Shown piece by piece: positions 38,678 through 48,497 of a stretch of DNA of 64,000 nucleotides. Origin of the DNA: Hyphomicrobiales bacterium. GTDB lineage: Bacteria > Pseudomonadota > Alphaproteobacteria > Rhizobiales > Methyloligellaceae. The notes under the pieces were generated by a model, which saw only the letters and a program-made list of their open reading frames with translations, had not been told where the DNA came from and made no database searches. How positions within the stretch are numbered: position 1 is the first letter of the stretch; each line of letters begins with the position of its first letter. The translations under genes and the position numbers were made by a program. Where the stretch lies: positions 1-64,000 of the forward strand of contig JAJFHQ010000010.1 of the NCBI GenBank assembly GCA_021775525.1, read 5' to 3'.

Positions 38678-39285
38678 CCACGCCCGAATTCGATGATGAA
38701 TTCCGCGCCGGCTTCGAGCAACTTCTTGAGTGGCGGCGTGATGTCCGCAGGTTCAAGAAAGATCCCGTCGACCCGGAACTCATTGCACGCCTTCTAAAAC
38801 TGGCTGATCACGCCCCTTCCGTTGGTCTGAGCCAGCCCTGGCGCTTCGTTCAAGTGACTGACAGCGATAACCGTGATGCTATCCGTGCATCCTATGAACG
38901 CTGCAATGCAGATGCTCTCAAAGGGTATGACGGCGATGACAGGGCGCTCTATGCCGGTCTGAAGCTTGAGGGCCTGCGCGAGGCGCCGGTTCAGTTCGCC
39001 GTCTTCTGCGATGAAGAAACCAGCAAGGGCAAGGGTCTCGGACAACAGACCATGCCCGAAACGCTGCGCTATTCCGTCGTCAATGCCATTCACACATTCT
39101 GGCTGGCCGCACGGGCGTACAATGTGGGCATGGGCTGGGTCTCGATCCTGGAACCCGACGGGGTGCGCAAGGTGCTTGGGGCACCGGACGACTGGTCGCT
39201 GGTGGCTTATCTGTGTGTCGGTTACCCGCAGGAAGACCATGACGACCCTGAGCTGGAGCGGGCGGGGTGGGAACGCCGCAAATGA
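38674..39285 (+). CDS. bluB: 5,6-dimethylbenzimidazole synthase
   Basis: LEWRRDVRRFKKDPVDPELIARLLKLADHAPSVGLSQPWRFV…GMGWVSILEPD. Confidence 0.95.
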   Translation: MTTPEFDDEFRAGFEQLLEWRRDVRRFKKDPVDPELIARLLKLADHAPSVGLSQPWRFVQVTDSDNRDAIRASYERCNADALKGYDGDDRALYAGLKLEGLREAPVQFAVFCDEETSKGKGLGQQTMPETLRYSVVNAIHTFWLAARAYNVGMGWVSILEPDGVRKVLGAPDDWSLVAYLCVGYPQEDHDDPELERAGWERRK

Positions 39286-40268
39286 CCATTGAGCCGCTGC
39301 ACCTGCTACTGGCCGCCACCGCGCTGCCCGTGGCTGCAATAGCGCTGCTTGTCGAACGGCTGTTCGGATACCCAAATGGGCCGCAAAGCTGGATAGGGCA
39401 CCCCGTAGAATGGATTGGCGCGCTCATCGGTGCGCTCGACCATAGCTTGAACAAGGGTGAGAACCGCAAGCTGCGCGGTTTGATGGCGCTCATCCTCGTG
39501 TTGGCAATCACGCTCGTGCTCACCGTTCCGCTGACGCTTTACCTGCGCGGCTTTGAAAGCGGCTGGATTGGAGAAGCCCTGCTCGCCAGCACTTTGTTGT
39601 CACAAAAATCACTGGAGGATCATGTGCGAGCCGTCGGGGATGGCCTGGACAAGAGCCTCAAGGCCGGGCGCGAAGCGGTCAGCCGGATCGTCGGGCGCGA
39701 CCCCAGGGCGCTCAATGAAAGCGGCGTGACCAAGGGGGCGCTGGAAAGCCTGGCAGAAAACATGTCGGACGGCGTTCTCGCACCGCTGTTCTGGCTGCTG
39801 ATTGCAGGGCTGCCGGGGATGGCCCTCTATAAAGCCATCAACACCGCCGACAGCATGATCGGTTACAGATCGGACCAATATCGCGAATTCGGCTGGGCAG
39901 CAGCGCGGACCGATGACCTCATGAACCTCGTCCCCGCGCGCATCACTGGCTGGCTGATTGCGCTTGCGGCAACGCTTTCCTCCGGCGTCTCTGGGGGCGG
40001 TGCGCTCCGCGCCATGGCGCGCGATGCACGCAAGCACCTTTCCCCAAATGCCGGCTGGCCGGAAGCGGCCCTTGCTGGTGCGCTGGGGATACGTCTCGGC
40101 GGCCCACGCAGCTACCAGGGGCGCATGGCAGAACTGGCCTGGATGGGAGATGGCCGGGAGAAGCTCACGAAAGAAGATATTGGCAACGGGTTGAAGCTCT
40201 ATAATACGGGCCTGAATACCGTGACCGCACTGGTCATCCTTGCCTGCATCAGGGCGTGGATGGCTTAA
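39282..40268 (+). CDS. cobD: Adenosylcobinamide-phosphate synthase (CobD/CbiB)
   Basis: VERLFGYPNGPQSWIGHPVEWIGALI…IVGRDPRALNESGVTKGALESLAENMSDGVLAPLFW…INTADSMIGYRSDQYREFGWAAARTDDLMNLVPAR. Confidence 0.95.
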   Translation: MTIEPLHLLLAATALPVAAIALLVERLFGYPNGPQSWIGHPVEWIGALIGALDHSLNKGENRKLRGLMALILVLAITLVLTVPLTLYLRGFESGWIGEALLASTLLSQKSLEDHVRAVGDGLDKSLKAGREAVSRIVGRDPRALNESGVTKGALESLAENMSDGVLAPLFWLLIAGLPGMALYKAINTADSMIGYRSDQYREFGWAAARTDDLMNLVPARITGWLIALAATLSSGVSGGGALRAMARDARKHLSPNAGWPEAALAGALGIRLGGPRSYQGRMAELAWMGDGREKLTKEDIGNGLKLYNTGLNTVTALVILACIRAWMA

Positions 40269-40779
40269 GCACCAGCGGCAGGCCCGCTGTCACCAGCACC
40301 ACTTCATCTGCCAACTGGGCCACGCGCCGGTTGGCGTCTCCCGCGGCATCGCGAAAACGGCGCGCCAGCTCATTGCCGGGCACGATACCATCGCCGACTT
40401 CGTTTGATACCAGAACGATGGTTCCTGAAACATCGCTCAGGACCTCAAGCAACTCGGTCACCGCCAACTCGCAATCCTCCTCGGCCAGCAACACATTTGT
40501 GAGCCAGAGCGTCAGGCAGTCTATGAGGATGAATTTTTCTTGTCCCCCCGCTTCGCGCAGCGCGCCGGGTAAATCGAGAACCGCGCCAATGGTTACCCAA
40601 TCGCTCCCGCGCCTCTCGCGATGGGTCTTGATGCGCGCGACCATTTCCTCGTCATGGGCCTGGGCCGTGGCAATATAAACGCGCGGGCCCGTCCAGCCCT
40701 TGGCAAGCTGCTCCGCATAAGCACTTTTGCCCGAGCGTGCACCCCCGAGAACGAGCGTGCATTTTCCTGTTTCTCTCAT
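40249..40779 (-). CDS. cobP: Bifunctional adenosylcobinamide kinase/adenosylcobinamide-phosphate guanylyltransferase
   Basis: CTLVLGGARSGKSAYAEQLAKGW…IDCLTLWLTNVLL…LVSNEVGDGIVPGNELARRFRDAAG. Confidence 0.95.
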   Translation of the reverse strand: MRETGKCTLVLGGARSGKSAYAEQLAKGWTGPRVYIATAQAHDEEMVARIKTHRERRGSDWVTIGAVLDLPGALREAGGQEKFILIDCLTLWLTNVLLAEEDCELAVTELLEVLSDVSGTIVLVSNEVGDGIVPGNELARRFRDAAGDANRRVAQLADEVVLVTAGLPLVLKPSTP

Positions 40780-41531
40780 GTCAGTGCCGCCAGAAGGAGA
40801 AGAACAGCTGTCTGTGCCAGCTGCTCGCCAGCGCCCAGCACATCGCCGGTATATCCACCAATATGTCTGCGGGCCAGAATTGCAACAACCCCAACGGCAA
40901 CGCCCGCCCCAAGAAGGGCTATCACGGCGGTAACAACCGGGAGATTCAGTGCGACAAGCAAGACGGAAATCACGAGTGCCGCTATGACTGAACGGCGTGG
41001 TGGATTTGCCACGCTTGCGCCCAAACCCTCAAACCGGGCCGGTTTCAGAAGCACCAGCAGCACGACCATGGCAAGCCGCCCCAGGATTGCTGAACAAATC
41101 AGTCCCGCCAGCACCGAATGCAGCGCCAGCCCGGCTATACCGCCCCAGCGTAATCCCAGAACCAAAATAAGCGCGATCACGCCATAGGTGCCGACGCGGC
41201 TGTCGCGCATGACGGCAAGTGCTGCCTCCTTCCCCCCCCGAGCGCCCAGGCAATCGGTAAAATCCGCCAGCCCGTCTTCATGCAATGCCCCGGTAATCAG
41301 GACTTGCGCGGTGAGCGCCAACCCCGCTGAGAGCGTCAGGCTAAATCCCGCCAATTGCGCGGCAAACCAAATGAGTGCGCTCAACGCCCCCACGCCCGCG
41401 CCCACAAGCGGGTATGCCCATACACTTCGGGAAAGCTTTTGCGCCGCCCCCGGATCGCGCTCGGGCATGGGCATGGGCAGCCGGGTAAGCAATCTGAAAG
41501 AGTCGAGAATATCATCGATAAGCGCGCGCAT
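40776..41531 (-). CDS. cobV: Adenosylcobinamide-GDP ribazoletransferase
   Basis: RLLTRLPMP…WAYPLVGAGVGAL…GALHEDGLADFTDCLGARGGKEAALAVMRDSRVGTYGVIALIL; start at internal ATG 41531 rather than the long ORF start. Confidence 0.95.
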   Translation of the reverse strand: MRALIDDILDSFRLLTRLPMPMPERDPGAAQKLSRSVWAYPLVGAGVGALSALIWFAAQLAGFSLTLSAGLALTAQVLITGALHEDGLADFTDCLGARGGKEAALAVMRDSRVGTYGVIALILVLGLRWGGIAGLALHSVLAGLICSAILGRLAMVVLLVLLKPARFEGLGASVANPPRRSVIAALVISVLLVALNLPVVTAVIALLGAGVAVGVVAILARRHIGGYTGDVLGAGEQLAQTAVLLLLAALT

Positions 41532-41535
41532 ATGC

Positions 41536-42576
41536 TTACTCCCGGTCGTCCACTTGCGCCTCGGCAAATGTCGCCATGCCGTTATGCGCCGCGACGGCCC
41601 CGCGCAGGATGGCGAGTGCAATCGCCGCGCCAGTGCCTTCACCAAGGCGCATATCCAGATCGACAACCGGCTGCATGCCAAGGCGCTCGAGCAGGTGCGG
41701 ATGCGCAGGTTCAGCAGATACATGTCCTGCGAGACAATGATCAAGCGCGCCGTCTTTGGCTTTCGCCAGCACCAGCGCGGCAGCACAGCACACATAGCCA
41801 TCGAGCAGGACCGGGATACGGCGGGAACGTGCCTCCAGGATCGCTCCCGCGATAGCCGCCAATTCGCGCCCTCCCAGCCTGCGAAGCGCCTCGAAGGGAT
41901 GAGCGCAATGTTTCACGTGCAACCCAACCGCACTGGCAACGACATCTGCTTTTCGTGACACGCCTGAAGCATCAAGCCCGGTGCCCGGACCGGTCCAGAA
42001 TGAAGCTGAGCCGCCCAGCAGGACACAGCACAGTGCAGCTGCAGCCGTGGTATTTCCTATACCCATCTCACCGAGCAATAGAATATCTGCATCCACGGGG
42101 ACTGATGCGGCTCCGCGCGCGATTGCCTCAGCGCACTCTTTCTCGCTCATGGCGGGTGCCACTGTCATATCCGCTGTGGGCTTATCCAACTCGAGGGCAA
42201 TGATGCTCAGTTTAGCGCCATAGACGTCACAAAGCTGGCAGATGGCTGCACCGCCATTCTCAAAATTCTCGACCATTTGCGCAGTGACGCTTTGCGGATA
42301 GGGGGAAACCCCCTGTGCCGTCACGCCATGATTACCAGCGAACACAAGTGCTTCGACACGCTCCAGCCGGGGCATCTCACAACCCTGCCACGAGGCCAGC
42401 CAGCAGGCACAGTCTTCAAGTCTGCCAAGGGCGCCCGGGGGCTTGGTGAGCGTTTCCTGCCGCGCACGCGCAGCTTCATACGCCTGCGTGTCCGGAGCCG
42501 GTAACAGGTCAAGCGTTTGGACATGCCTCTCCCACCAGGAAGATTCGATTTCCGTGTTGTTGTCGCGAGAAGACAC
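41536..42576 (-). CDS. cobT: Nicotinate-nucleotide--dimethylbenzimidazole phosphoribosyltransferase
   Basis: RQETLTKPPGALGRLEDCACWLASWQG…FAGNHGVTAQGVSPYPQSVTAQMVENF…LLGEMGIGNTTAAAAL (CobT/CobU naming differs between organisms). Confidence 0.95.
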   Translation of the reverse strand: MSSRDNNTEIESSWWERHVQTLDLLPAPDTQAYEAARARQETLTKPPGALGRLEDCACWLASWQGCEMPRLERVEALVFAGNHGVTAQGVSPYPQSVTAQMVENFENGGAAICQLCDVYGAKLSIIALELDKPTADMTVAPAMSEKECAEAIARGAASVPVDADILLLGEMGIGNTTAAAALCCVLLGGSASFWTGPGTGLDASGVSRKADVVASAVGLHVKHCAHPFEALRRLGGRELAAIAGAILEARSRRIPVLLDGYVCCAAALVLAKAKDGALDHCLAGHVSAEPAHPHLLERLGMQPVVDLDMRLGEGTGAAIALAILRGAVAAHNGMATFAEAQVDDRE

Positions 42577-42687
42577 TGTGCGTCTTGCCTAACTCAAAGA
42601 AAACTGCGGTGCATTAACATGCCACAGTGAGCCGTGCGAAGCGAGGTTGCGACCCTCCAGCCAAATGGGAAAATTTGGGAAAAAACG

Positions 42688-42715
42688 CAGGCCGGGCACG
42701 TTAATACCCGGCCTG
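42688..42715 (-). terminator. Rho-independent terminator of the RTX adhesin gene
   Basis: Perfect 9-bp stem CAGGCCGGG-N10-CCCGGCCTG; minus-strand 3' flank cgTTTTTT. Confidence 0.85.
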
Positions 42716-42735
42716 AAAGACTGTTGGTCTAGACC

Positions 42736-45700
42736 CTAAAAGTCGATCCGCTCGATATCGAAGAAGTTCACCGTCGCGCCGTCACTGAGCGTGATTACGC
42801 CATCCGCATCATTAGACAGATCCAGACCGTTGGCGTCCTGGGTCATGGTTCCCTCGCTCAAGGTCACCGTCCAGTCCACCCCGAAGGTGCCGAGATTGCT
42901 GCCTCCGGAGGCATCCTGCAGCGAAATCGTATCGGTCCAACCGCCGCCCGCGCCGCCATTTATGGTGTCTGTTCCATCGCCCATTTGGAAGATGAAAATA
43001 TCGGAGCCGTCGCCGCCATACGAGGTATCGTTACCAGATCCGCCATCGATTGTGTCATCTCCAGCGTCGCCATAAAGCGTGTCTGTGCCTGACGCACCGA
43101 TGAGCGTGTCGTTGTCATCGCCGCCCGATAACATGTCTGCACCTAACCCACCGGTAAGTGTGTCGTTTCCGGCCTCACCGTAGAGGTTATCGTCACCTTT
43201 GCTGCCTCGCAGGTCGTCGTCGCCAGCACCGGAGTAAATGGTATCATTTCCATCGCCACCGTCGATGACATCAATCTGGGTCGCATCACCAGCATCATTG
43301 TCGAAGGTGTCATCTCCAGCACCGAGATTAGCCGTAACACCGCCAGTATCCGTTCCATAAACGGAGTCGTTGTAGTCCGAACCGGTGACAGCCTCGATGC
43401 TCGTATAGGTATCGCCTTCGGCGTCACCGCCCGTTCCCGAGCCTGTATCAAGGTTCACATTCACCGCTGCGTCAGAAGTTGAATAATCAGCCGTGTCGGT
43501 TCCCGCACCGCCATTGAGCACATCCGCACCTGCACCGCCAATCAGCGTATCGTTTCCATCGCCACCGTTCAGGGTGTCGCCAACGACAACATCCTGAAGC
43601 ACCCCGGCTGGCAACTCGATGTCCGTCCCATTGCCGGACACTGAATCGCTGTCATAGAAAGTGCTGCCGGCACTGATGGGATTTGGCGCACTGCCGTCAT
43701 TGTTGTTCATCTTGAACAGCAGCGCGATGTCATTGCCATTCTGATCCTGCCCAGTGGCAGTCAGAATACCGGTTTCGTTGGCGCCTGATTGTGCGAATGC
43801 CGATTGCTGGACCACGGCACTTGTGACTGTGATCGTGTCGCCATTCTCATCGGTGAAGGAGAAGCCGATTGTTTCTCCCGAATTCAGCGTCGGGTCACCT
43901 GTCGGTAGGGTGATAACCAGACCGGAAACCAATGCACTGCTCACATCTGCGATATGGCTCTGCCCGCCTGAAGTTCCATCGCCGATATTGGACCCGGACG
44001 AATAACTGAACACTGGGTTTGTCGGCGTATATGTCTTGGCTGTACTGCTTTCATCGCCGCCGTAAAGAATATCATCTCCAGCGCCGCCATTCAGTACGTC
44101 CTCTCCTCCAAAGCCATACATGATGTCTGTATTGCCAGTACCGCTGAGCGTCTCATCTGCTGATGTGCCGAGATTGATGCCGACGGTTTCGGTATAGGTA
44201 TTGCCGCCGGAGTCGGTCACCTGCACATCAACCGTGTCGCTGAATGCAGATGAAGCATCATGCTCGGCGACCAGCGAAATCTCGCCCGTAGACGAGTTGA
44301 TCTGGAAAACGCCACCAGCATCATCTGTCAGCGCAAAGGTAAAGCTATCACCCGCATCCTGATCGATGACCGACGTGACATCGGCGACGATGGAACCTGC
44401 GGCTATGACCGGTGATGAGCCACCGACCTGCTCCGCGCCATTATACAGAGTGAAATCATTCGAGCCGGCCAAATCTGTTGCCGTATTGCCATCTGCACTG
44501 TCAAATTGCCAGTTGGAGACCAAACCCTGCTCGCTGCCCGGGTTGGCAATCTCGGAGTCGTAATTGTTGGCAATTTCCGTCGAAGTGCGCACGTCGTTGA
44601 AGATGCGAACTTCATCGATCGTCCCGGTGAAAATCTGGTCCGAATCGAAATTGCCGCCGACAGAATCCTGCTCCTGGCCGAGAATGAACGTGCCGTTGTT
44701 ATAGAGCGAGGTACCCTGAGAGATCGTGGTCGAGGCTTCCTGCGAGCCATCCACATAAACTTTGTACGAGCCTGAACTCTGATCCCACGTCACGGAGAGC
44801 GTATGCGGATCGCCGTCGGTCAGGTCGGTAGAGATGTTCAGGCTGACAGAAGACCCTGCCACATACACCTTCAACTGCCCGTTTGACATTTGATACACGG
44901 TGAACTCGTTGGACTCACCACTCGCCCCATAGGAAAACAGCACAAACTCATCGGGCGTCGTATTGTCCGCCTGGAAAGAGACCTCGACGGTGATATCGCC
45001 CGAAGGAAACCCTGAGAAACCACTGGCAGCGGCGTACTCATTGGTTTCACCAGTGTCGTTTAATGCCAATGAGCCGGAACCGCCACTGTTTGTGATCGCC
45101 AGCGCATCATTACCGTCGAACACCATGTCCGTCGGCGCTTCGTTCACATCGGTGACGTTGACGGTTACGGCCTGGTCAGTCGTATTTGTTCCGTCAGACG
45201 AGCGGATGGTGATGTTGTGGGATGTGGCCGTCTCGTAGTCCAGTGACTGCCCGTTCACCAAAGTCACTTCACCGGTATTGGTGTCGATTTCGAACAGACC
45301 ACCCGCATCATCTGCGAGGCTGTAAGTGATGGCCTCACCGGTCGTGTCAGCATCGGTTGTCGCAGCGGTATAGAGGACCGTGGCATCACCGGCGTCTTCT
45401 GCAGCATTTGCGGAATTGCCCGAGGTGAACACCTGGGCATTGTCGTTCACATCGGTCACATTCATCGCCACAACCTGGTCGGTTGTATTCACACCGTCGG
45501 ATGAGCGGATGGTGATGTTGTGGGCTGTTGCCGTCTCGTAGTCGAGCGACTGTCCGCTTGCAAGCGTCACTTCACCGGTGTTGGCATCGATTTCGAACAA
45601 ACCACCAGCGTTATCTGTCAGGCTGTAGGTGATGGCCTCGCCGGTCGTGTCGGCATCGGTGGTTGTCGCGGTATAGAGGACCGTGGCATCACCGGCATCT

Positions 45701-48141
45701 TCCGCCGCATTTGCAGAATTAGCCGATGTGAAGACCTGGCCCGTGTCGTTCACGTCGGTGACATCGATCGTAAAGCTCTCCTGCGAAGTCGATCCATCCG
45801 CGGAAGTCGCTTTGACGTAAACCGTGTGGCTCGTGGCGCTCTCGTAGTCGATCTGGCTGGCATCGGCGACAGTGATCACGCCGGTATTGGCATCGACGGC
45901 GAATGGACTGGCGAAGATAGCATTGCCGCCACTGTCCACGATTTGATAGGTGACGCCATTGTTGGTGGCATCCGCATCCGAGGCACTTGCGGTCACGCCC
46001 ACAACCGTGCCGTTGGTGGCGTCTTCCGCAACTGAATTTGCGGCAGCATTACCATCAGTCGGCGTGGTGACGTCAAACTCGTCAATGTCGTTCACATTGA
46101 TGGTGTAGTCCTGGGTCGAGGTGGAGCCGTCATCGGACGTGGCCGTGACCTCGATGTCGTAGCTTGCTGCAGCCTCCCGGTCGATGGCGCCCGCAACCGT
46201 CACTTCACCGGTGTTGGCGTCAATAGTGAACAGACCACCGGCGTCGTCGGAGAGGCTATAGGTGACATTGGAGTTGGAGCCGTCGGCATCTGAGGCGCTC
46301 GCGGTAATACCGACGCTGGTGCCCACGCTCGAGTTCTCGTCAACCGCGTTGCCCGTGCCATCCGTATCTGCAATCGCGCCCACGTCGAACTCGTCCGCAT
46401 CGAGCACGTCGATGGTGAAGGTCTCGACGGAGGTTGAGCCATCGGCAGATGTCGAGGTCACTTCGACCGTGTGATCGGTGCTCGTCTCATAGTCGAGCGC
46501 ATTGGCCACCGTGATGACGCCGGTGTTGGCGTCGATGGCGAAGAAGCCGCCCGGGTTGGACGAGAGCGAGTAGGTGACCGTATCGGTGACATCGGCATCT
46601 GTTGCCAGCGCCGTCACGCCGACGGCCGTACCCACGGCAGCAGATTCAGAGACCTGGTCCGCGGCACCGTCCGTGTCGGTGGTGGTGGAGATGTTGAACT
46701 CGTCAACGTCATTGACGCCGATATTGAAGCTCTGAACGCTGGTGGTGCCGTCGGTGCTGGTCGCCGTCACTTCGATCGAGTGGTTCTGGGCGCTCTCCGC
46801 ATCGAGCGCACCCGCAACAGTGACCACGCCGGTGTTGGCGTCGATGGAGAACAGGCCGCCGGCATCGTCGGAGAGCGAGTAGGTGACCGTATCGGTTCCG
46901 TCCGGATCGGTGGCAACCGCCGTCACGCCGACAACCGTGCCCACAGCCGAGTTCTCGTCAACAGTGTCGGCCGCCGCATTGGAGTCAGAGACCGCGCCAA
47001 CCCCGCCTTCATCCTGATCGCTCACATTGACCGTGAAGTCTTCCGTTGAGGTGGAGCCATCGGCCGAGGTCGCCTGCACGGTGATGGTGTGGCTGGTGGC
47101 GGTCTCGTAGTCGAGCGCGCCCGCAACGGTCACTTCACCGGTATTGGCATCGATGGTGAACAGCCCGCCGGCATCGTCAGCGAGCGAGTAGGTGACATTG
47201 GAGTTGGTCGCATCCGCATCCGCAGCACTTGCCGTGATGCCAACGCTGGTGCCGACGCCCGCATCTTCCGCGACCGTGTTGGCGCCGCCGTCAGTGTCCG
47301 TCGGCGTGGTGACGTCAAACTCGTCAATGTCGTTCACATTGATGGTAAGGGTTTCCGAGTGGGTATTCCCGGCACTGTCAGTAACTTGTACGACGACATC
47401 ATGGCTGGTGACGGTCTCGTAATCGATGTCGGCACCAGGGGCGACGACAATCTGGTCGCCAACCACCAGGAAGAGCCCCGAAGGGTCGTTGAGCAGCGAG
47501 TAAGTGAATGTATCTCCAGCATCGGCATCCGTGGCCGAAAGCGTAGCGACCACCGTACTGCCTGCGGAATTTTCATCAACACTGAGACCAGTCGCAGAGA
47601 TTTCGGTCGGGGCCACGTTGACAGGACCAGTATCGGGAACTGTCTCTTCACCCGTCGACTCGCCGCCAGTGGACTGAGGTGCGGCGGCAGCCTGTGATTC
47701 AGGACTGCTGTTGACCGGGGCTGTCCCGGCAGCAGGTTCAACGCTCAGCGGGGCGGGTTCATCTCCGGTACCGGCCAGCGATGCGCCACTATTGTTGTCT
47801 TCGCCGGTATCTCCGCGCGTAGAAAAAGGGCCTGAGCTTGCGTCTTCGTCTGACGAACCGCTATTTGAATTTTCAACAGGTGCCGAGGCGCCCTGTTCCT
47901 CTGGGCCGCGCGCTGCCTGGCTGTCGTCTTGTCCCTGCTCGGGCCGAGCTCCGGGCCCGTCATTGTTCGGGCTTTCGGCAGCATCGATGCCGGTCTCATC
48001 GGATGCGCGTCCCTCCTGGCCAGGAAGGACGACATCATGACGGTCCACCGGCACATCGCCGCCAGCAATTGTGTCGTATGCAAGATCGGAATCCTCTTTC
48101 GACTTTGAGGACCCTTTTGAAATTCGCTGTTCGTTTGACAT
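42736..48141 (-). CDS. Large cadherin-repeat / LamG-like / RTX (hemolysin-type Ca-binding) protein, probable T1SS substrate and adhesin
   Basis: ~1800 aa; ~9 cadherin-like repeats (DYETATSHxIxVxxTSADGSTS, VNDxDEFDV); LamG-like segment (SGSYKVYVDGSQEASTTISQGTSLYNNGTFILGQEQ); C-terminal GGxGxDxLxGG nonapeptides; no Sec signal; start taken at ATG 48141. Confidence 0.93.
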   Translation of the reverse strand: MSNEQRISKGSSKSKEDSDLAYDTIAGGDVPVDRHDVVLPGQEGRASDETGIDAAESPNNDGPGARPEQGQDDSQAARGPEEQGASAPVENSNSGSSDEDASSGPFSTRGDTGEDNNSGASLAGTGDEPAPLSVEPAAGTAPVNSSPESQAAAAPQSTGGESTGEETVPDTGPVNVAPTEISATGLSVDENSAGSTVVATLSATDADAGDTFTYSLLNDPSGLFLVVGDQIVVAPGADIDYETVTSHDVVVQVTDSAGNTHSETLTINVNDIDEFDVTTPTDTDGGANTVAEDAGVGTSVGITASAADADATNSNVTYSLADDAGGLFTIDANTGEVTVAGALDYETATSHTITVQATSADGSTSTEDFTVNVSDQDEGGVGAVSDSNAAADTVDENSAVGTVVGVTAVATDPDGTDTVTYSLSDDAGGLFSIDANTGVVTVAGALDAESAQNHSIEVTATSTDGTTSVQSFNIGVNDVDEFNISTTTDTDGAADQVSESAAVGTAVGVTALATDADVTDTVTYSLSSNPGGFFAIDANTGVITVANALDYETSTDHTVEVTSTSADGSTSVETFTIDVLDADEFDVGAIADTDGTGNAVDENSSVGTSVGITASASDADGSNSNVTYSLSDDAGGLFTIDANTGEVTVAGAIDREAAASYDIEVTATSDDGSTSTQDYTINVNDIDEFDVTTPTDGNAAANSVAEDATNGTVVGVTASASDADATNNGVTYQIVDSGGNAIFASPFAVDANTGVITVADASQIDYESATSHTVYVKATSADGSTSQESFTIDVTDVNDTGQVFTSANSANAAEDAGDATVLYTATTTDADTTGEAITYSLTDNAGGLFEIDANTGEVTLASGQSLDYETATAHNITIRSSDGVNTTDQVVAMNVTDVNDNAQVFTSGNSANAAEDAGDATVLYTAATTDADTTGEAITYSLADDAGGLFEIDTNTGEVTLVNGQSLDYETATSHNITIRSSDGTNTTDQAVTVNVTDVNEAPTDMVFDGNDALAITNSGGSGSLALNDTGETNEYAAASGFSGFPSGDITVEVSFQADNTTPDEFVLFSYGASGESNEFTVYQMSNGQLKVYVAGSSVSLNISTDLTDGDPHTLSVTWDQSSGSYKVYVDGSQEASTTISQGTSLYNNGTFILGQEQDSVGGNFDSDQIFTGTIDEVRIFNDVRTSTEIANNYDSEIANPGSEQGLVSNWQFDSADGNTATDLAGSNDFTLYNGAEQVGGSSPVIAAGSIVADVTSVIDQDAGDSFTFALTDDAGGVFQINSSTGEISLVAEHDASSAFSDTVDVQVTDSGGNTYTETVGINLGTSADETLSGTGNTDIMYGFGGEDVLNGGAGDDILYGGDESSTAKTYTPTNPVFSYSSGSNIGDGTSGGQSHIADVSSALVSGLVITLPTGDPTLNSGETIGFSFTDENGDTITVTSAVVQQSAFAQSGANETGILTATGQDQNGNDIALLFKMNNNDGSAPNPISAGSTFYDSDSVSGNGTDIELPAGVLQDVVVGDTLNGGDGNDTLIGGAGADVLNGGAGTDTADYSTSDAAVNVNLDTGSGTGGDAEGDTYTSIEAVTGSDYNDSVYGTDTGGVTANLGAGDDTFDNDAGDATQIDVIDGGDGNDTIYSGAGDDDLRGSKGDDNLYGEAGNDTLTGGLGADMLSGGDDNDTLIGASGTDTLYGDAGDDTIDGGSGNDTSYGGDGSDIFIFQMGDGTDTINGGAGGGWTDTISLQDASGGSNLGTFGVDWTVTLSEGTMTQDANGLDLSNDADGVITLSDGATVNFFDIERIDF
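45160..47640 (-). repeat. Tandem ~300-bp cadherin-repeat coding units
   Basis: Two near-identical units at about 45174 and 45478 offset by 303 bp (101 codons), followed by further diverged units. Confidence 0.85.
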
Positions 48142-48497
48142 GACGCCCCGTAATCTCACGGTTCTTCCACATTTCTCGGAGCGACATTTACCAGCCAAAG
48201 GCTTGCATAAAGATAATGGCAGGCCAAATATTGTTTGGTTTTAAGTTTGCGGTTAACAAATAGATTATGAATTTATCAGATCATTAACCTTGTGTATTTT
48301 ACTTAAAAGAATTGTTAATCGTAATATTTCATGATTATAATTTGTATTATCTAATATAATACTTGATTGTACTTGATTTCTATAACCCTGCCACACATTT
48401 CCGAACCGTCATGGTTAACGAAAGGCTAAGGAATAGAAGATAGGAGGAAGAGGATAAAAAGAATCTCGTAGGGGCCGAAAAAATCGAAACAAAGCCT

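Noticed and set aside
41532-41801. N-terminal 90 aa of ORF 40776..41801 as part of cobV
   Set aside because: This stretch is out-of-frame readthrough of the upstream cobT gene; the cobV family N-terminus begins at ATG 41531.
42577-42687. Possible B12 riboswitch upstream of the cobT-cobV-cobP operon
   Set aside because: No B12 box or CCCGCAAC core on the minus strand; only a weak imperfect inverted repeat (actgcggtgcattaacatgccacagt).
42960-44150. Short regular DNA periodicity that could suggest a CRISPR-like or satellite array
   Set aside because: Explained by RTX nonapeptide coding repeats (GGxGxDxLx); no spacer structure.
45520-47697. Long plus-strand ORFs (45520-46035, 46471-47049, 47089-47697) opposite the adhesin gene
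   Set aside because: Periodic shadow ORFs created by the repetitive, GC-biased cadherin coding sequence; compositions show no recognisable protein family.
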